A stretch of 64,000 nucleotides of DNA from Halomonas faecis (GTDB lineage Bacteria; Pseudomonadota; Gammaproteobacteria; Pseudomonadales; Halomonadaceae): the NCBI RefSeq assembly GCF_010993975.1, contig NZ_JAACZO010000032.1, positions 124,001 to 188,000 of the forward strand, in the 5' to 3' direction. Both the position numbers and the translations under genes were made by a program. Shown here piece by piece: positions 32,399-41,973 of this stretch. The notes under the pieces are model-generated. The model had not been told where the DNA came from, searched no databases, and was given only the letters and a program-made list of their open reading frames with translations. Numbering within the stretch: the stretch's first letter is position 1; every line of letters starts with the position of its first letter.

Positions 32399-34105
32399 AT
32401 GATGCTCGATAACCCTGCCGACAAGTACCGTCCCTTCGTTGCCGTCGATTTGCCCGACCGGCAGTGGCCCAATCGGCGCATCGAGGTGCCGCCGCAGTGG
32501 TGCAGCGTCGATCTGCGCGACGGCAACCAGGCGCTGATCGATCCCATGGATCTCGAGCGCAAGCAGCGCTTCTTCGATCTGTTGGTGAAGATCGGCTTCA
32601 AGCAGATCGAAGTGGGCTTTCCCTCGGCCTCCCAGACCGACTTCGATTTCGTTCGCTCGCTGATCGAGCAGGAGAGGGTTCCCGACGACGTCAGCATTCA
32701 GGTGCTGACTCAGGCGCGCGAGCACCTCATCGATCGCACCTTCGAGGCACTCGAGGGCGCCAAGAACGCCATCGTGCACGTCTACAACGCCACCGACCCG
32801 GTGTTCCGCCGGGTGGTGTTCAACGTCGACAAGGATGAGTGCGTGCAGATCGCCGTGGAGGCCACCGAGCAGATCCGCAAGCGCATGGCGGCAGCGCCGG
32901 AAACCAACTGGACCTTCCAGTACTCGCCCGAGCTGTTCTCCACCACCGAGTTGAACTTCGCGGTGGAGATCGTCGAGGCGGTGATGGATACCTTTGCACC
33001 GAGCGTCGATGCGCCGATGATCGTCAATCTGCCGGCTACCGTGGAGGTCGCCACACCCAACCACTATGCCGACCAGATCGAGTGGTTCTGCCGCCAGGTC
33101 AAGCATCGCGATAGCCTGATCGTCAGCCTGCACCCGCACAATGATCGCGGTACCGGCGTGGCCGCGGCCGAGCTGGGGATCATGGCCGGGGCCGATCGTG
33201 TGGAGGGGACGCTGTTCGGCAATGGCGAGCGCACGGGGAACGTGGACATCGTGACGTTGGCCATGAATCTCTATACCCAGGGCGTGCACCCGGAGCTCGA
33301 CTTCTCGAACATCACGCCGATCATGCGCGAGGTGGAGCACTGCAATCAGCTGCCGGTGCATCCGCGGCACCCGTATGTCGGTGACTTGGTCTTCACCGCG
33401 TTCTCCGGCTCCCACCAGGATGCCATCAAGAAGGGCATGGCCGAGCGCCGCGCCAACCCCGAGGCGATGTGGGAAGTTCCCTACCTGCCCATCGATCCCA
33501 TGGACGTGGGACGCAGCTACGAGGCGGTGATCCGCGTCAACAGCCAGTCCGGCAAGGGAGGCGTCTCCTACCTGCTGGAGCAGGAGCACGGCATCGAGCT
33601 GCCGCGCCGGCTTTCCATCGAGTTCAGCCAGGTGGTACAGGAGGTCGCCGACCGCACGGGTAAGGAGATCACCTCGCGGATGATCTATCAGGCTTTTGCC
33701 GACGAGTACCTCGATCAGAACGAGCCCTTCGCACTGGTCGGCCATCGCCTCTCGTCGGAGCCCGACAGCCCCCGCGTGCACCTCGAGGCGCAGATTGCCC
33801 AGAACGGCGAGCGACGCACCATCCGCGGCGAGGGCAACGGGCCGCTGGCAGCCTTCGTGCGTGCGCTGGCTGCCGAGGGACAGGACGTGGAGATCATCGA
33901 CTATCACGAACACTCCCGCGGACAGGGCGCCGACGCCGAGGCGGTCGCCTACGTGGAAGTGCGCATCGACGGCGAGGCGGTGTTCGGCGCCGGCATCGAC
34001 GAGAGCATCACCACCGCCTCGATGAACGCGGTGATGAGCGCCATCAACCGCAAGCTCTCCACCCAGGCGCCGGCGGCCAACGTCACCGCCGAGACCCTCG
34101 TCTGA
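32399..34105 (+). CDS. leuA: 2-isopropylmalate synthase (long form)
   Basis: First committed step of leucine synthesis: acetyl-CoA plus 2-oxoisovalerate to 2-isopropylmalate. The 568-residue protein belongs to the longer LeuA type also found in Pseudomonas and actinobacteria. The TIM-barrel catalytic core has the metal and substrate motif [16 protein letters not shown] and, later, the [17 protein letters not shown] signature with metal-binding histidines. The C-terminal third is the regulatory LeuA dimer domain that binds leucine for feedback inhibition. ATG 32399 (or 32402) follows GGGAGA; an extension to 32288 would run through the attenuator hairpin. leuBCD are not nearby. Confidence 0.96.
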   Translation: MMLDNPADKYRPFVAVDLPDRQWPNRRIEVPPQWCSVDLRDGNQALIDPMDLERKQRFFDLLVKIGFKQIEVGFPSASQTDFDFVRSLIEQERVPDDVSIQVLTQAREHLIDRTFEALEGAKNAIVHVYNATDPVFRRVVFNVDKDECVQIAVEATEQIRKRMAAAPETNWTFQYSPELFSTTELNFAVEIVEAVMDTFAPSVDAPMIVNLPATVEVATPNHYADQIEWFCRQVKHRDSLIVSLHPHNDRGTGVAAAELGIMAGADRVEGTLFGNGERTGNVDIVTLAMNLYTQGVHPELDFSNITPIMREVEHCNQLPVHPRHPYVGDLVFTAFSGSHQDAIKKGMAERRANPEAMWEVPYLPIDPMDVGRSYEAVIRVNSQSGKGGVSYLLEQEHGIELPRRLSIEFSQVVQEVADRTGKEITSRMIYQAFADEYLDQNEPFALVGHRLSSEPDSPRVHLEAQIAQNGERRTIRGEGNGPLAAFVRALAAEGQDVEIIDYHEHSRGQGADAEAVAYVEVRIDGEAVFGAGIDESITTASMNAVMSAINRKLSTQAPAANVTAETLV

Positions 34106-34147
34106 CCGACTGCGCCGATCAGCAGCTACAAGCTTCAAGCCATATGA

Positions 34148-34178
34148 ACGCCCCCAAGGTTTCCTGCCTTGGGGGCGT
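34148..34178 (+). terminator. Hairpin after leuA, probable terminator
   Basis: A perfect 12-bp stem ACGCCCCCAAGG/CCTTGGGGGCGT with a 7-base loop, 42 bases after the leuA stop. No clear T run follows, so it may instead protect the 3' end. Traces of the heptad repeat flank it (CTACAAGCTTCAAGC before, CTTACAGC after). Confidence 0.6.
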
Positions 34179-34277
34179 CAACTTACAGCATACTGCTGGC
34201 ACCGATGCGCACGCCTTGCTTGTCTTTGTGGCTCTGTTTGTTTTTTGTCGATGCTACCGGCATGAGTTCGTAATGCC

Positions 34278-35000
34278 ATGATGTCAAAGGAAAAACATGT
34301 CCGGCTGGATGCCAAGGGAACCTGGCGGGGCATTCGCATGATGCTGCCGCTGGCCGCCTTCACGGTGGCGTTCGGTCTGGCTTTCGGGGTGGCGGCCGTC
34401 CATCGGGGGTTGGCCGACTGGGAGGCGATGCTGATGAGCCTGTTCGTGTTCGCGGCACCGTCGCAGTTCGCGGCACTGGAGCTCTGGCATCCGCCCTTGC
34501 CACTGCTGGCATTGGCCGCGGTCACCCTGGCCATCCATACCCGTCACATGCTCATGAGTGCCGCGCTCTATCCGTGGCTCGAGCCGCTGCCGAGGCACCA
34601 GCAGTTCGCCATGGTGATACTGCTGACCGACTCCAACTGGGCCATGGCGCTGGGCGAGTATCACCGTGGCGAACGCAATCTCGGCATCCTGCTGGGCGGT
34701 GGCATTGCGCTCTGGAGTGCCTGGGTGGTGGGCACGGGGGTAGGGTTGGCGTTCGGGGGCGGGATCACCGAGCCGGAGCGTTTTGGCCTCGACGTCATCA
34801 TGCTCTGCTTCCTGCTGATGATCGTGGTCGGCGGCAATCCGCGTGCCGTGATGGCGTTGCCGTGGCTGGCGGCGGCGGCCAGTGCGTTGATGGCGTATTG
34901 GTGGTTGCCGCCCTACTTGCACGTGATGGTCGGGGCACTGACCGGTGGCGTATTGGCCGTGATGCTGCCGGGGCGCTGGTTCGGTGCGACCGCTTCATGA
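34278..35000 (+). CDS. azlC: AzlC-family branched-chain amino acid exporter, large subunit
   Basis: Inner-membrane protein of 240 residues, the partner of AzlD in exporting branched-chain amino acids and analogues. Several transmembrane helices are visible (for example LPLAAFTVAFGLAFGVAAV and LLALAAVTLAIHTRHMLMSAALYPWL), and the family motif FVFAAPSQFAALELW is near the start. RHMLMSAALYPWLEPLP and LTDSNWAMAL are conserved landmarks. Coupled to azlD by an ATGA overlap. Its place behind leuA fits a role in leucine, valine or isoleucine balance, but it probably has its own promoter after the leuA hairpin. Confidence 0.92.
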   Translation: MMSKEKHVRLDAKGTWRGIRMMLPLAAFTVAFGLAFGVAAVHRGLADWEAMLMSLFVFAAPSQFAALELWHPPLPLLALAAVTLAIHTRHMLMSAALYPWLEPLPRHQQFAMVILLTDSNWAMALGEYHRGERNLGILLGGGIALWSAWVVGTGVGLAFGGGITEPERFGLDVIMLCFLLMIVVGGNPRAVMALPWLAAAASALMAYWWLPPYLHVMVGALTGGVLAVMLPGRWFGATAS

Positions 35001-35311
35001 GTGCGTCGGTGTCGTGGCAGTCGCTGGTGGCGATTGGCCTCATGGTGGCCATTGCCTATGGGTCGCGCGTGGTGGGGTTGCTCATCATGTCGTACGTGCC
35101 GCTGGGCATCAGGGTGCGTCGCTTCATCGACGCCATGTCGAGCTCGGTTCTGATCGCCGTGATCACACCGATGATCGTGCATGGCGATGGCGGTACCAGG
35201 TTGGCGGCGCTAGCCGCCGGCGGTGTGGCGATCGCCTGGCGAAATCCGCTGCTGGCCATTGCATTGGGGATGGCCAGTGCGGCGCTGTGGCGATGGTGGT
35301 GGAGCGGGTAG
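34997..35311 (+). CDS. azlD: AzlD-family branched-chain amino acid exporter, small subunit
   Basis: A 104-residue, three- to four-helix membrane protein, the obligate small partner of AzlC. It overlaps azlC by four bases. Landmarks of the AzlD family are AIAYGSRVVGLLIM, a predicted loop RVRRFIDAMSSSVLIAVITPMI, and the C-terminal helices AALAAGGVAIAWRNPLLAIALGMASAALWRW. It ends three bases before the convergent epmB stop. Confidence 0.88.
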   Translation: MSASVSWQSLVAIGLMVAIAYGSRVVGLLIMSYVPLGIRVRRFIDAMSSSVLIAVITPMIVHGDGGTRLAALAAGGVAIAWRNPLLAIALGMASAALWRWWWSG

Positions 35312-35314
35312 CGG

Positions 35315-36364
35315 CTATAGCGGTGTCTTGCTCGCTTCGCCGGGAATCTCCCTGACCAGCTTTGGCACCAGGAAGCCCGGCAGCACCTCCCTGAGGCTCG
35401 CAACCAGCTTGCGGGCTTCAACGTCGGGGACATCGAAATGCGCGGCGCCGGCCACCGGGTCGAGCACGTGCAGGTAGTAGGGCAGAACGCCGGCCTCGAA
35501 GAGTCGCTCGGAGAGCGCGGCCAGGGCATCCACCGAGTCGTTGACGCCGTGCAGCAGCACGCTTTGATTGAGCAGGGTCGCCCCCGCCTCTTTCAGTCTG
35601 GTACAGGCAGCGATCATGGCGTCGTCGATCTCGTTGGCGTGATTGACGTGCAGTACCACCACCTTCTGCAGGCGAGTGTCGGAGAGCCAGTCGAGCAGGC
35701 CGGCGTCGATGCGGTCGGGGATCACCACCGGCAGGCGCGTGTGAATTCTCAGGCGCTTGAGGTGGGGAATGGCGTCGAGTCGCGCGACGAGCCAGGCGAG
35801 CTGGCGGTCGCTGGCGGCCAGTGGGTCGCCGCCGGAGAGGATCGCCTCGTGGATCGAGGGGTCGTTGCGCAGGTGCTCCAGGGTCTCGTCCCACTGGGCC
35901 CGAGAGGGGGCGTTGTCGTCGTAGGGGAAGTGGCGGCGGAAGCAGTAGCGACAGTTCACCGCACAGGCAGGGCTGGCAATGAGCAGCACGCGTCCCGCGT
36001 ATTTGTGGATCAGCCCGCGGGCCGAAGTATGCGCGGCTTCATCGAGGGGGTCGGCTACGTAGCCCGGCGCAGGCTGGGCCTCCTCGCTCAGGGGCAGAAC
36101 CTGGCGCAGTAGCGGGTCGTGTGGGTCGCCGTGGCGCATGCGGGCCAGAAAGGCTTCCGGCACGCGCACCTCGAAGAGTCGGTGGCCCGCTTCGGCGCCG
36201 GGCAGCCATGCCGGATCGAGCCCCAGCCTTTGGCACAGCGCGTGAGGGTCGCGAAGCGCGCGAGCGAGCTGGCTTTGCCAGTCGGGCGTCACGGCCAGCG
36301 GGATGGCGTCCCGCTGGCGTGCTCGCTGCAAATCGGCGGGGCTTCGGGTTATCATGCAGTCCAC
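35315..36364 (-). CDS. epmB: EF-P-(R)-beta-lysine pathway lysine 2,3-aminomutase
   Basis: Radical-SAM, PLP-dependent enzyme that converts L-lysine to (R)-beta-lysine, which EpmA attaches to EF-P. The 349-residue protein has the CxxxCxxC cluster motif at Cys134, Cys138 and Cys141 (CAVNCRYC), the SGGDPL motif, and near the C-terminus the PLP-Lys region [19 protein letters not shown], as in E. coli EpmB. ATG 36355, three codons in, is an equally good start. It is divergent from efp with an intergenic hairpin between them. With efp and epmA it completes a compact EF-P modification locus. Confidence 0.94.
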   Translation of the reverse strand: MDCMITRSPADLQRARQRDAIPLAVTPDWQSQLARALRDPHALCQRLGLDPAWLPGAEAGHRLFEVRVPEAFLARMRHGDPHDPLLRQVLPLSEEAQPAPGYVADPLDEAAHTSARGLIHKYAGRVLLIASPACAVNCRYCFRRHFPYDDNAPSRAQWDETLEHLRNDPSIHEAILSGGDPLAASDRQLAWLVARLDAIPHLKRLRIHTRLPVVIPDRIDAGLLDWLSDTRLQKVVVLHVNHANEIDDAMIAACTRLKEAGATLLNQSVLLHGVNDSVDALAALSERLFEAGVLPYYLHVLDPVAGAAHFDVPDVEARKLVASLREVLPGFLVPKLVREIPGEASKTPL

Positions 36365-36407
36365 CAGTCAATGTTGGCGAGTTCGTTCTCGCCGAATGTC
36401 ACCTCAT

Positions 36408-36437
36408 GCGCGCCCCCGATCGGCATCGGGGGCGCGC
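36408..36437 (+). promoter_or_regulatory. Strong hairpin in the efp 5' region
   Basis: A perfect 13-bp stem GCGCGCCCCCGAT/ATCGGGGGCGCGC closed by CGGC ends 17 bases before the efp ATG and 8 bases before its GGAG. It is too close to the ribosome site to be a neutral spacer, and no T run follows it. It could limit efp translation, bind a protein or insulate the divergent promoters. Confidence 0.6.
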
Positions 36438-36454
36438 TCGAACATGGAGCGATC

Positions 36455-37021
36455 ATGGCGACGTATTCTACCAACGAATTCAAGGGCGGTCTGAAGGTGA
36501 TGCTGGACGGCGATCCCTGCACCATTCTCGAGAACGAATTCGTCAAGCCGGGCAAGGGACAGGCCTTCAACCGCGTCAAGCTGCGCAACCTGATGACCGG
36601 ACGGGTTTGGGAGCGTACTTTCAAATCCGGTGAATCCCTGGAGGCTGCCGATGTGCTGGAGCTGGAGATGGAGTTTCTCTACAGCGACGGCGAGATGTGG
36701 TACTTCATGATGACGGATGGCTCCTTCGAGCAGTACCCGGTAGAAAAGAAGGCACTGGGCGATACCGAAAAGTGGCTCAAGGAACAGGTGGCCTACACCG
36801 TGACCCTGTGGAACGACAACGTCATCAACGTCACGCCGCCCAACTTCATCGAACTGGAAGTCACCGAGACCGACCCGGGCGTCAAGGGCGACACCGCCCA
36901 GGGCGGTTCCAAGCCGGCGGCCCTCTCCTCCGGCGCCGTGGTGCGCGTGCCGCTGTTCATCAACGAGGGCGAGTTGTTGAAGATCGATACGCGGACCGGC
37001 GAGTACGTCTCCCGCGCCTGA
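36455..37021 (+). CDS. efp: Translation elongation factor P
   Basis: Relieves ribosome stalling at polyproline stretches. The 188-residue protein shows the KOW-like N-terminal domain and two OB domains. Lys34, the residue to be beta-lysylated, sits in the loop [10 protein letters not shown], and PGKG is the EpmA-dependent type of loop, not the rhamnosylated Arg type of Pseudomonas. The ending [26 protein letters not shown] is canonical. Neighbours epmB (divergent) and epmA (downstream) supply the modification. A longer in-frame frame to 36119 is antisense to epmB and rejected. Confidence 0.97.
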   Translation: MATYSTNEFKGGLKVMLDGDPCTILENEFVKPGKGQAFNRVKLRNLMTGRVWERTFKSGESLEAADVLELEMEFLYSDGEMWYFMMTDGSFEQYPVEKKALGDTEKWLKEQVAYTVTLWNDNVINVTPPNFIELEVTETDPGVKGDTAQGGSKPAALSSGAVVRVPLFINEGELLKIDTRTGEYVSRA

Positions 37022-37114
37022 GCCGGGCTTCGCCCGGGGCTAGAGCTTGAAGCTGGAAGAGCGGCGCTTCGCGCCTGGAAGCTGGAAGGAAAACCAGGTC
37101 GGTGGCAGCTTCTT

Positions 37115-37160
<46 letters not shown>

Positions 37161-37215
37161 CTAAAGGCCACGCTGCACTCTGGCGTGGCCTTCGTCTTTG
37201 CTGGAGGAATTCTCG

Positions 37216-38190
37216 ATGCCTACCGACTGGCGCCCCACCGCATCCATCGAGACCCTGCGCGCACGGGCGCGGCTGCTGGCCGAGGTGCGCGCCTTTTTTG
37301 CCGAGCGCGACGTGCTGGAGGTGGAGACGCCGGTGCTGGGCCACGCTGGCAGCACCGACCTCCACCTGGCGTCGCTCTCCTGCCAGGCGACCACCCCGGC
37401 GGGGCGAGAACGCCTGTGGCTGCAGACCTCGCCGGAATTCCATATGAAGCGCCTGCTCGCCGCGGGCAGCGGGCCCATCTTCCAACTGGCGAAGAGCTTT
37501 CGCGACGGCGAGGTGGGCCGTCGCCACAACCTCGAGTTCACCATGCTCGAGTGGTACCGCCCCGGCTTTGCCCTGGATGCGCTGATCGAGGAGACGGCGG
37601 CGTTGACTTGCCGCGTGCTCGGCCGCGAACCAGGGCCGCTGCGGCCTCGCCGCTATCGCGAGCTGTTCCGGGAGTCGCTGGGCCTCGACCCCTTTGTCGC
37701 CGAGCTGGCCGAGTTGCGACGGCTGGCCGGCGAGCGTGGCGGACTGGACATGGGCGATGCGCCCCGCGACGACTGCCTCGACCTGCTGATGAGCCTGGTC
37801 ATCGAGCCGACGCTCGGCCGCGGTGGCCTCGACGTGGTGGTGGATTATCCGGCCAGCCAGGCAGCCCTGGCGCGGCGCCATCGCGACCCTGAGGACGGTG
37901 CCTGGCTAGCCTCGCGCTTCGAACTCTACTGCGAAGGGCTGGAGCTCGCCAACGGCTACGACGAGCTCACCGACGCCGCCGAGCAGGCCGAGCGTTTCGC
38001 CGCCGACAACGCCGCCCGCCGTGCGGCGGGGCTGCCGGAAGTGGATGTCGATACTCGGCTGCTGGCGGCCCTGGCGCACGGCATGCCGGCAGGCAGCGGG
38101 GTGGCGCTGGGCCTCGACAGGCTGATCCAGCTGGCGCTGGGCAAGGCGAGCGTGGCGGAGGTGATGGCCTTTGCCACACCGCACTGCTAG
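37216..38190 (+). CDS. epmA: EF-P--(R)-beta-lysine ligase
   Basis: Class II lysyl-tRNA-synthetase paralogue that attaches (R)-beta-lysine to Lys34 of EF-P. The 324-residue protein has only the catalytic core, without the N-terminal anticodon-binding domain of LysRS, as expected. Class II motifs are visible: motif 2 FRDGEVGRRHNLEFTMLEWYRPG and motif 3 GVALGLDRLIQLALG. LWLQTSPEFHMKRLLAAGSGPIFQ matches the E. coli EpmA pattern. Start ATG 37216 has GGAGG 8 bases before it. The ending VMAFATPHC leaves no C-terminal extension. Confidence 0.95.
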   Translation: MPTDWRPTASIETLRARARLLAEVRAFFAERDVLEVETPVLGHAGSTDLHLASLSCQATTPAGRERLWLQTSPEFHMKRLLAAGSGPIFQLAKSFRDGEVGRRHNLEFTMLEWYRPGFALDALIEETAALTCRVLGREPGPLRPRRYRELFRESLGLDPFVAELAELRRLAGERGGLDMGDAPRDDCLDLLMSLVIEPTLGRGGLDVVVDYPASQAALARRHRDPEDGAWLASRFELYCEGLELANGYDELTDAAEQAERFAADNAARRAAGLPEVDVDTRLLAALAHGMPAGSGVALGLDRLIQLALGKASVAEVMAFATPHC

Positions 38191-38230
38191 CGATGCATCG
38201 CTAGCGGTATACCATCCTCACCGCTCGGAG

Positions 38231-38322
38231 GCGATCCGTCGACGGGCCTACGAGGGAGTGCCATACCCTCTTCCCGGGGGCTGCTACCTAGACCATTCCC
38301 CCTCTGTGGCCTGTCCCCGGCG
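38231..38322 (-). repeat. Structured intergenic repeat, family A, copy 5, overlapping the psd 3' end
   Basis: Read on the minus strand it begins GCCGGGGACAGGCC and ends GGCCCGTCGACGGATCGC. The outer arms and GAGGG/CCCTC stem are kept, but the large internal hairpin has decayed. About 40 bases overlap the last codons of psd. The rest separates psd from the convergent epmA gene. Confidence 0.68.
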
Positions 38323-39168
38323 TTCCTCGCAAAGCGTTGCAAAGTGCCCCAGCGTCTGCCCCATGCTGACCATGCCACCGGGTGGCGTATCGGCGAAATC
38401 CACCGGCTCGGCGAAGCCCACCACCACGGTGGAGCCGAGCTTGAAGCGACCCATCTCCGCCCCCCTTTCCAGGTGGATCGGCCGGTCGAAACGCGTGCGC
38501 TGGACCTGACCCGACAGCGGCGTGACCTGGCCGGCCCACACCGTCTCAATGGCGGCGACGATCATCGCCCCCACCAGCACCATGACCATGGGCCCGTGCT
38601 CGGTGTCGAAGTGGCACACCAGGCGCTCGTTGCGGGCGAAGAGGTTGGGGACATGGGCCGTAGTAGCAGCATTGACCGAAAAGAGTCGCCCCGGCACGTA
38701 GACCATCTCGGTGAGGGTGCCGGCGAGCGGCATGTGCACCCGGTGGTAGTCACGGGGCGACAGGTAGACGGTGGCGAAGCTGCCGCCGAGGTAGCGGCGC
38801 GCCGCCACGGTGTCACCGCCCAGCAGGTCGGCCAGGGCAAAGCGGTGCCCCTTGGCCTGCAGCAATAGCCCTGCCTCGATGGGCCCGAACTGCGAAAGGG
38901 TGCCGTCGGCGGGGCACAGTACGCCGTCGCCCAGCGGGCGGGCATCCGCGGTGAGTGCCCGGGTGAAAAAAGCATTGAAGGTGGGGTAGGCGGTGGGCTC
39001 GGACTCCAGCGCCTGGCTCATGTCCACCTTGAATCGCTTGATGAAGGCGTGAATCAAGGCATTCTTGAGCCACGGCAGGCGGCATTCGGCCAGCCACCCC
39101 ACCAGCCGCGACAGGAGGTGGTGGGGCAGGGGATACTGGATCAGGGAGAAGAGTCGAGATAGCAACAA
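38284..39168 (-). CDS. psd: Phosphatidylserine decarboxylase proenzyme
   Basis: Makes phosphatidylethanolamine from phosphatidylserine at the inner membrane. The 294-residue proenzyme cleaves itself at the LGST motif before Ser246 (FKLGSTVVV), leaving a pyruvoyl group. Other landmarks are [36 protein letters not shown] and [11 protein letters not shown]. The start is a TTG (39168, or the next codon) without a good ribosome site, placed by alignment to E. coli MLNSFKLSLQYILP. The last dozen or so residues ([12 protein letters not shown]) are encoded by a family A repeat and look unlike other Psd tails. Confidence 0.94.
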   Translation of the reverse strand: MLLSRLFSLIQYPLPHHLLSRLVGWLAECRLPWLKNALIHAFIKRFKVDMSQALESEPTAYPTFNAFFTRALTADARPLGDGVLCPADGTLSQFGPIEAGLLLQAKGHRFALADLLGGDTVAARRYLGGSFATVYLSPRDYHRVHMPLAGTLTEMVYVPGRLFSVNAATTAHVPNLFARNERLVCHFDTEHGPMVMVLVGAMIVAAIETVWAGQVTPLSGQVQRTRFDRPIHLERGAEMGRFKLGSTVVVGFAEPVDFADTPPGGMVSMGQTLGHFATLCEERRGQATEGEWSR

Positions 39169-39263
39169 GGGGGATACTCTGGCAACGGGCGACGAACTAG
39201 ACCGCTATCTTACTACCAATAGCTCGATGCTCGTAGCCCGCAGCTCGGAGCAGCGCGAAGCGC

Positions 39264-40094
39264 TCAGCGCTCCACGGGGGTGTCGTCGCGGTTGCCCCAC
39301 TCCTGCCAGGAGCCGCCGTAGCCGCGCATCCGGGTGAAGCCCAGCGCTCGCCCCACCAGCCAGGTGAAGCCGCTGCGGTGGTGGCTCTGGCAGTGAGTGA
39401 CGATCTCCATGTCGGGCGTGAGGCCCAGCGCCTCGAGCTCGGTGATCAGCTCGGCGTAGTCGCGGATGCGCAATCCACGCTCGCGGTCCATGGCCTGCGT
39501 CCATTCGAAGTTCACCGCGCCTGGCACATGTCCGAGGCGGCGGTTGTTGCCGCGCTGGCCATCATACTCCTCGCGCGAGCGGGCATCCCAGATCGCCATT
39601 CCCGGCTCGCCCAGGCGATCCTGAAGCTCCGCTCGGTCGATGCGCACCTCGGGGTGCAAGAATTCTGCCTGGTAGTCGCTGGGGGTGGGGGTGCGGCCTT
39701 CCCGGGATACCGGCTGGCCGCTATCCCGCCAGGCATGAATGCCGCCGTTGAGGTAGGAGTAGCGGGTATGGCCGATCAGCTCCAGGGTCCATAGCAGACG
39801 TCCTGCCCAGCCGCCGCCCTCGTCGTCATAGGCCACCACGTGGGTATCGCGGGTCAGGCCCAGCTCGCTGAACAGCCGAGACAACGCCTCGGCGGAAGGG
39901 GCGTCGGTGGGAGCCTCGCCCTCGCCACGCAGCAGCCGACGGTGGTCGAGGAAGACGGCGCCCGGCACGTGGCCCTCGGCATGACTCTCGGGACGGAGCG
40001 GCACGTCGACGATCAACAGCGACGGGGCATCCAGATGCTCGGCGAGCTGCTCGGGCTCGACGATCAGCGGCAATAGATTGTCTTCGGAACTCAT
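39264..40094 (-). CDS. Rhodanese-domain thiosulfate/3-mercaptopyruvate sulfurtransferase
   Basis: A 276-residue protein with two rhodanese domains. The N-terminal one is catalytically inactive by sequence (no Cys at the loop); the C-terminal one has active-site Cys235 in HCQSHHRSG. The loop CQSHHR differs from the CGSGVTA loop typical of 3-mercaptopyruvate transferases and is nearer thiosulfate-type enzymes. The start MSSEDNLLPLIVEPEQ is set by AGGAG 7 bases upstream. It sits between rsgA and psd, as in Pseudomonas; in E. coli rsgA and psd are adjacent. The physiological donor is unknown. Confidence 0.9.
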   Translation of the reverse strand: MSSEDNLLPLIVEPEQLAEHLDAPSLLIVDVPLRPESHAEGHVPGAVFLDHRRLLRGEGEAPTDAPSAEALSRLFSELGLTRDTHVVAYDDEGGGWAGRLLWTLELIGHTRYSYLNGGIHAWRDSGQPVSREGRTPTPSDYQAEFLHPEVRIDRAELQDRLGEPGMAIWDARSREEYDGQRGNNRRLGHVPGAVNFEWTQAMDRERGLRIRDYAELITELEALGLTPDMEIVTHCQSHHRSGFTWLVGRALGFTRMRGYGGSWQEWGNRDDTPVER

Positions 40095-40125
40095 GGCGAT
40101 CTCCTGATCTCGGATCCTGTTGAGT

Positions 40126-41175
40126 CTAGGATTCATTCAGGCTATCGACGATGCGACGATAGCTGGCGAAACGCTCGGGGTGGATCTCGCCCCGCTCCAC
40201 GGCCTCGCGCAGGGCACAGCCGGGCTCCTGGCGGTGACGGCAGTCGCGGAAGCGGCAGTGCCCCAGGTGTGTGCGGAACTCGATGAAGCCTTCGGCGACT
40301 TGACGCTCGTCGAGATGACCCAGGCCGAATTCGCGGATGCCGGGAGAGTCGATCAGTTCACCGCTGCCGATCTCGGCGGCGCCGCGGTGCTGGAAAGCGT
40401 AGAGCCGCGCGGTGGTGGTCGTGTGGGTGCCTTTGCGGGTGTCCTTCGAGAGCGCGCCGATGCGCAAGGCTTCACCCGGCAACAAACGGTCGATGAGCGA
40501 GGACTTGCCCACCCCGCTCTGGCCCACGAACACCGACGTGCGTCCGGCGAGCTGGGCGCACAGGTCATCGAGCCCCGTGTCGCGAGCGGTGGTCGTGGCA
40601 ATCTCCGGGTAGCCGAGAGCCGCGTAACGCTCGAGCAGTTCTCGCAGCTCGCCGCCCTTCTCGGGGAGCAGATCGATCTTGTTGAGCACCAGTACCGGGG
40701 CGATGCCGGTGGCCTCGGCCGCCACCAGGTAGCGGTCGATCAGGTTGGCGTGGGGGGCGGGCTCCACGGCGAAGACGATCAGGATCTGGTCGATGTTGGC
40801 GGCCACCGGCTTGAGCTGGCCGTAAGCGTCCGGACGCTCGAGCACGTTGTCGCGCTCGCCGCGCGCCACTACCACACCATCGACGATCTGGCCGTCGGCA
40901 TCGCAGGCGGCGCGCCACACGACGCGATCGCCGGTGACCAAACCGTCGAGGTTGGCGCGCTGGTGACAGCGTATCGGCGTGTCGCTTTCGTCGGGGCGTA
41001 CTTCGATGGTGCGACCGAAGTGGGCGATCACCCGACCCGACCGCTCGGCGCTCAGCTCTCCGGCTGCGAGAGCAGTGTCCTCTCGGGCACTGCGCTTGGC
41101 GGCTCTGGCGGCGCGTTCGGCCTGGATCTTGTCGATGCGCCAGCGCTGCTGGCGACTCAGCTTGCGTTTGCTCAT
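40126..41175 (-). CDS. rsgA: Ribosome small-subunit biogenesis GTPase RsgA
   Basis: Circularly permuted GTPase that checks late 30S assembly. The 349-residue protein has an OB fold, then the permuted motifs: G4 NKIDLL near 165 comes before G1 GQSGVGKSS at 218-226 and G3 [10 protein letters not shown]. The C-terminal zinc site is [14 protein letters not shown] with the His ligand. The N-terminal stretch [25 protein letters not shown] is a basic rRNA-binding extension common in the family. It is divergent from orn with a 95-base gap and is followed by the rhodanese gene 31 bases downstream. Confidence 0.96.
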   Translation of the reverse strand: MSKRKLSRQQRWRIDKIQAERAARAAKRSAREDTALAAGELSAERSGRVIAHFGRTIEVRPDESDTPIRCHQRANLDGLVTGDRVVWRAACDADGQIVDGVVVARGERDNVLERPDAYGQLKPVAANIDQILIVFAVEPAPHANLIDRYLVAAEATGIAPVLVLNKIDLLPEKGGELRELLERYAALGYPEIATTTARDTGLDDLCAQLAGRTSVFVGQSGVGKSSLIDRLLPGEALRIGALSKDTRKGTHTTTTARLYAFQHRGAAEIGSGELIDSPGIREFGLGHLDERQVAEGFIEFRTHLGHCRFRDCRHRQEPGCALREAVERGEIHPERFASYRRIVDSLNES

Positions 41176-41270
41176 GGGCCCCTGAAGATCGGTACAATGG
41201 CAGCATTGTACTCACCCATTGCGTGCGCTGTCGCCAGCCTGGCGACGCGACGCCCTGCAAGGAAGTGGCC

Positions 41271-41864
41271 ATGGCCAAGACGAGCAACGAGCCGGACCCG
41301 CGCAAGCAGCGCCTGGTATGGATCGACCTGGAAATGACCGGACTCGACCCCGAACGCGAACGCATCATCGAGGTGGCGACGCTGATTACCGACGACGACC
41401 TCAATCTGGTCGCCGAGGGGCCGATCATCGCCGTTCACCAGCCCGACACGCTGCTCGAGTCGATGGACGAATGGTGTACCAAGACCCACGGAGCGTCGGG
41501 GCTGACCGAGCGCGTGCGGCACAGTCGCGTGACCACCGCCGAGGCCGAGCGTGAGACGTTGGCCTTTCTGCACCGGTACGTGGAGCCCGGCACTTCCCCC
41601 ATGTGCGGCAACAGCGTGCATCAGGACCGTCGCTTTCTGGAGCGCGAGATGCCCGAGCTGCTGGCCTTCTTCCACTACCGCAACCTGGATGTCTCGACCC
41701 TCAAGGAGTTGGCCAAACGCTGGAATCCCGGCGCCACGGCGGGCTTCGAGAAGCGCAATGTGCATTTGGCCATGGACGACATCAAGGAGTCCGTTGCCGA
41801 GCTGGCCCACTACCGCCGGACGTTTCTGCGCCTGGAGGAGGACGACAGCGACGAGGAGGAATGA
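41271..41864 (+). CDS. orn: Oligoribonuclease
   Basis: DEDDh 3'-5' exonuclease that degrades dinucleotides left by other RNases, including pGpG from c-di-GMP turnover. The 197-residue protein shows Exo[23 protein letters not shown], the [15 protein letters not shown] signature, Exo[18 protein letters not shown], and ExoIII with [14 protein letters not shown] 41271 gives the usual length; an in-frame ATG at 41223 is less likely. The C-terminal tail is strongly acidic ([10 protein letters not shown]), fitting a halophile. It is convergent with queG across a heptad-repeat hairpin. Confidence 0.96.
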   Translation: MAKTSNEPDPRKQRLVWIDLEMTGLDPERERIIEVATLITDDDLNLVAEGPIIAVHQPDTLLESMDEWCTKTHGASGLTERVRHSRVTTAEAERETLAFLHRYVEPGTSPMCGNSVHQDRRFLEREMPELLAFFHYRNLDVSTLKELAKRWNPGATAGFEKRNVHLAMDDIKESVAELAHYRRTFLRLEEDDSDEEE

Positions 41865-41910
41865 GCCCGGACTTCGTCCGGAGCGGGAAGGACGCCCGCT
41901 TCGCGGGCTC

Positions 41911-41973
41911 AAGCTAGAAGCTGGAAGAGAACCCCAAGGATGAGACTGAGTGGTAGCTTCCAGCTTCTAGCTT
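41911..41973. repeat. Heptad inverted repeat, family B, between orn and queG
   Basis: Arms AAGCTAGAAGCTGGAAG (41911-41927) and its exact reverse complement (41957-41973), 17 of 17, with a 29-base loop. It lies between two convergent genes and may serve as a bidirectional terminator. The right arm encodes the last codon or two and the TAG stop of queG. Confidence 0.8.

Noticed and set aside
32267..34138. 623-codon minus-strand frame over leuA
   Set aside because: Shadow of the leuA coding sequence; no recognisable domain.
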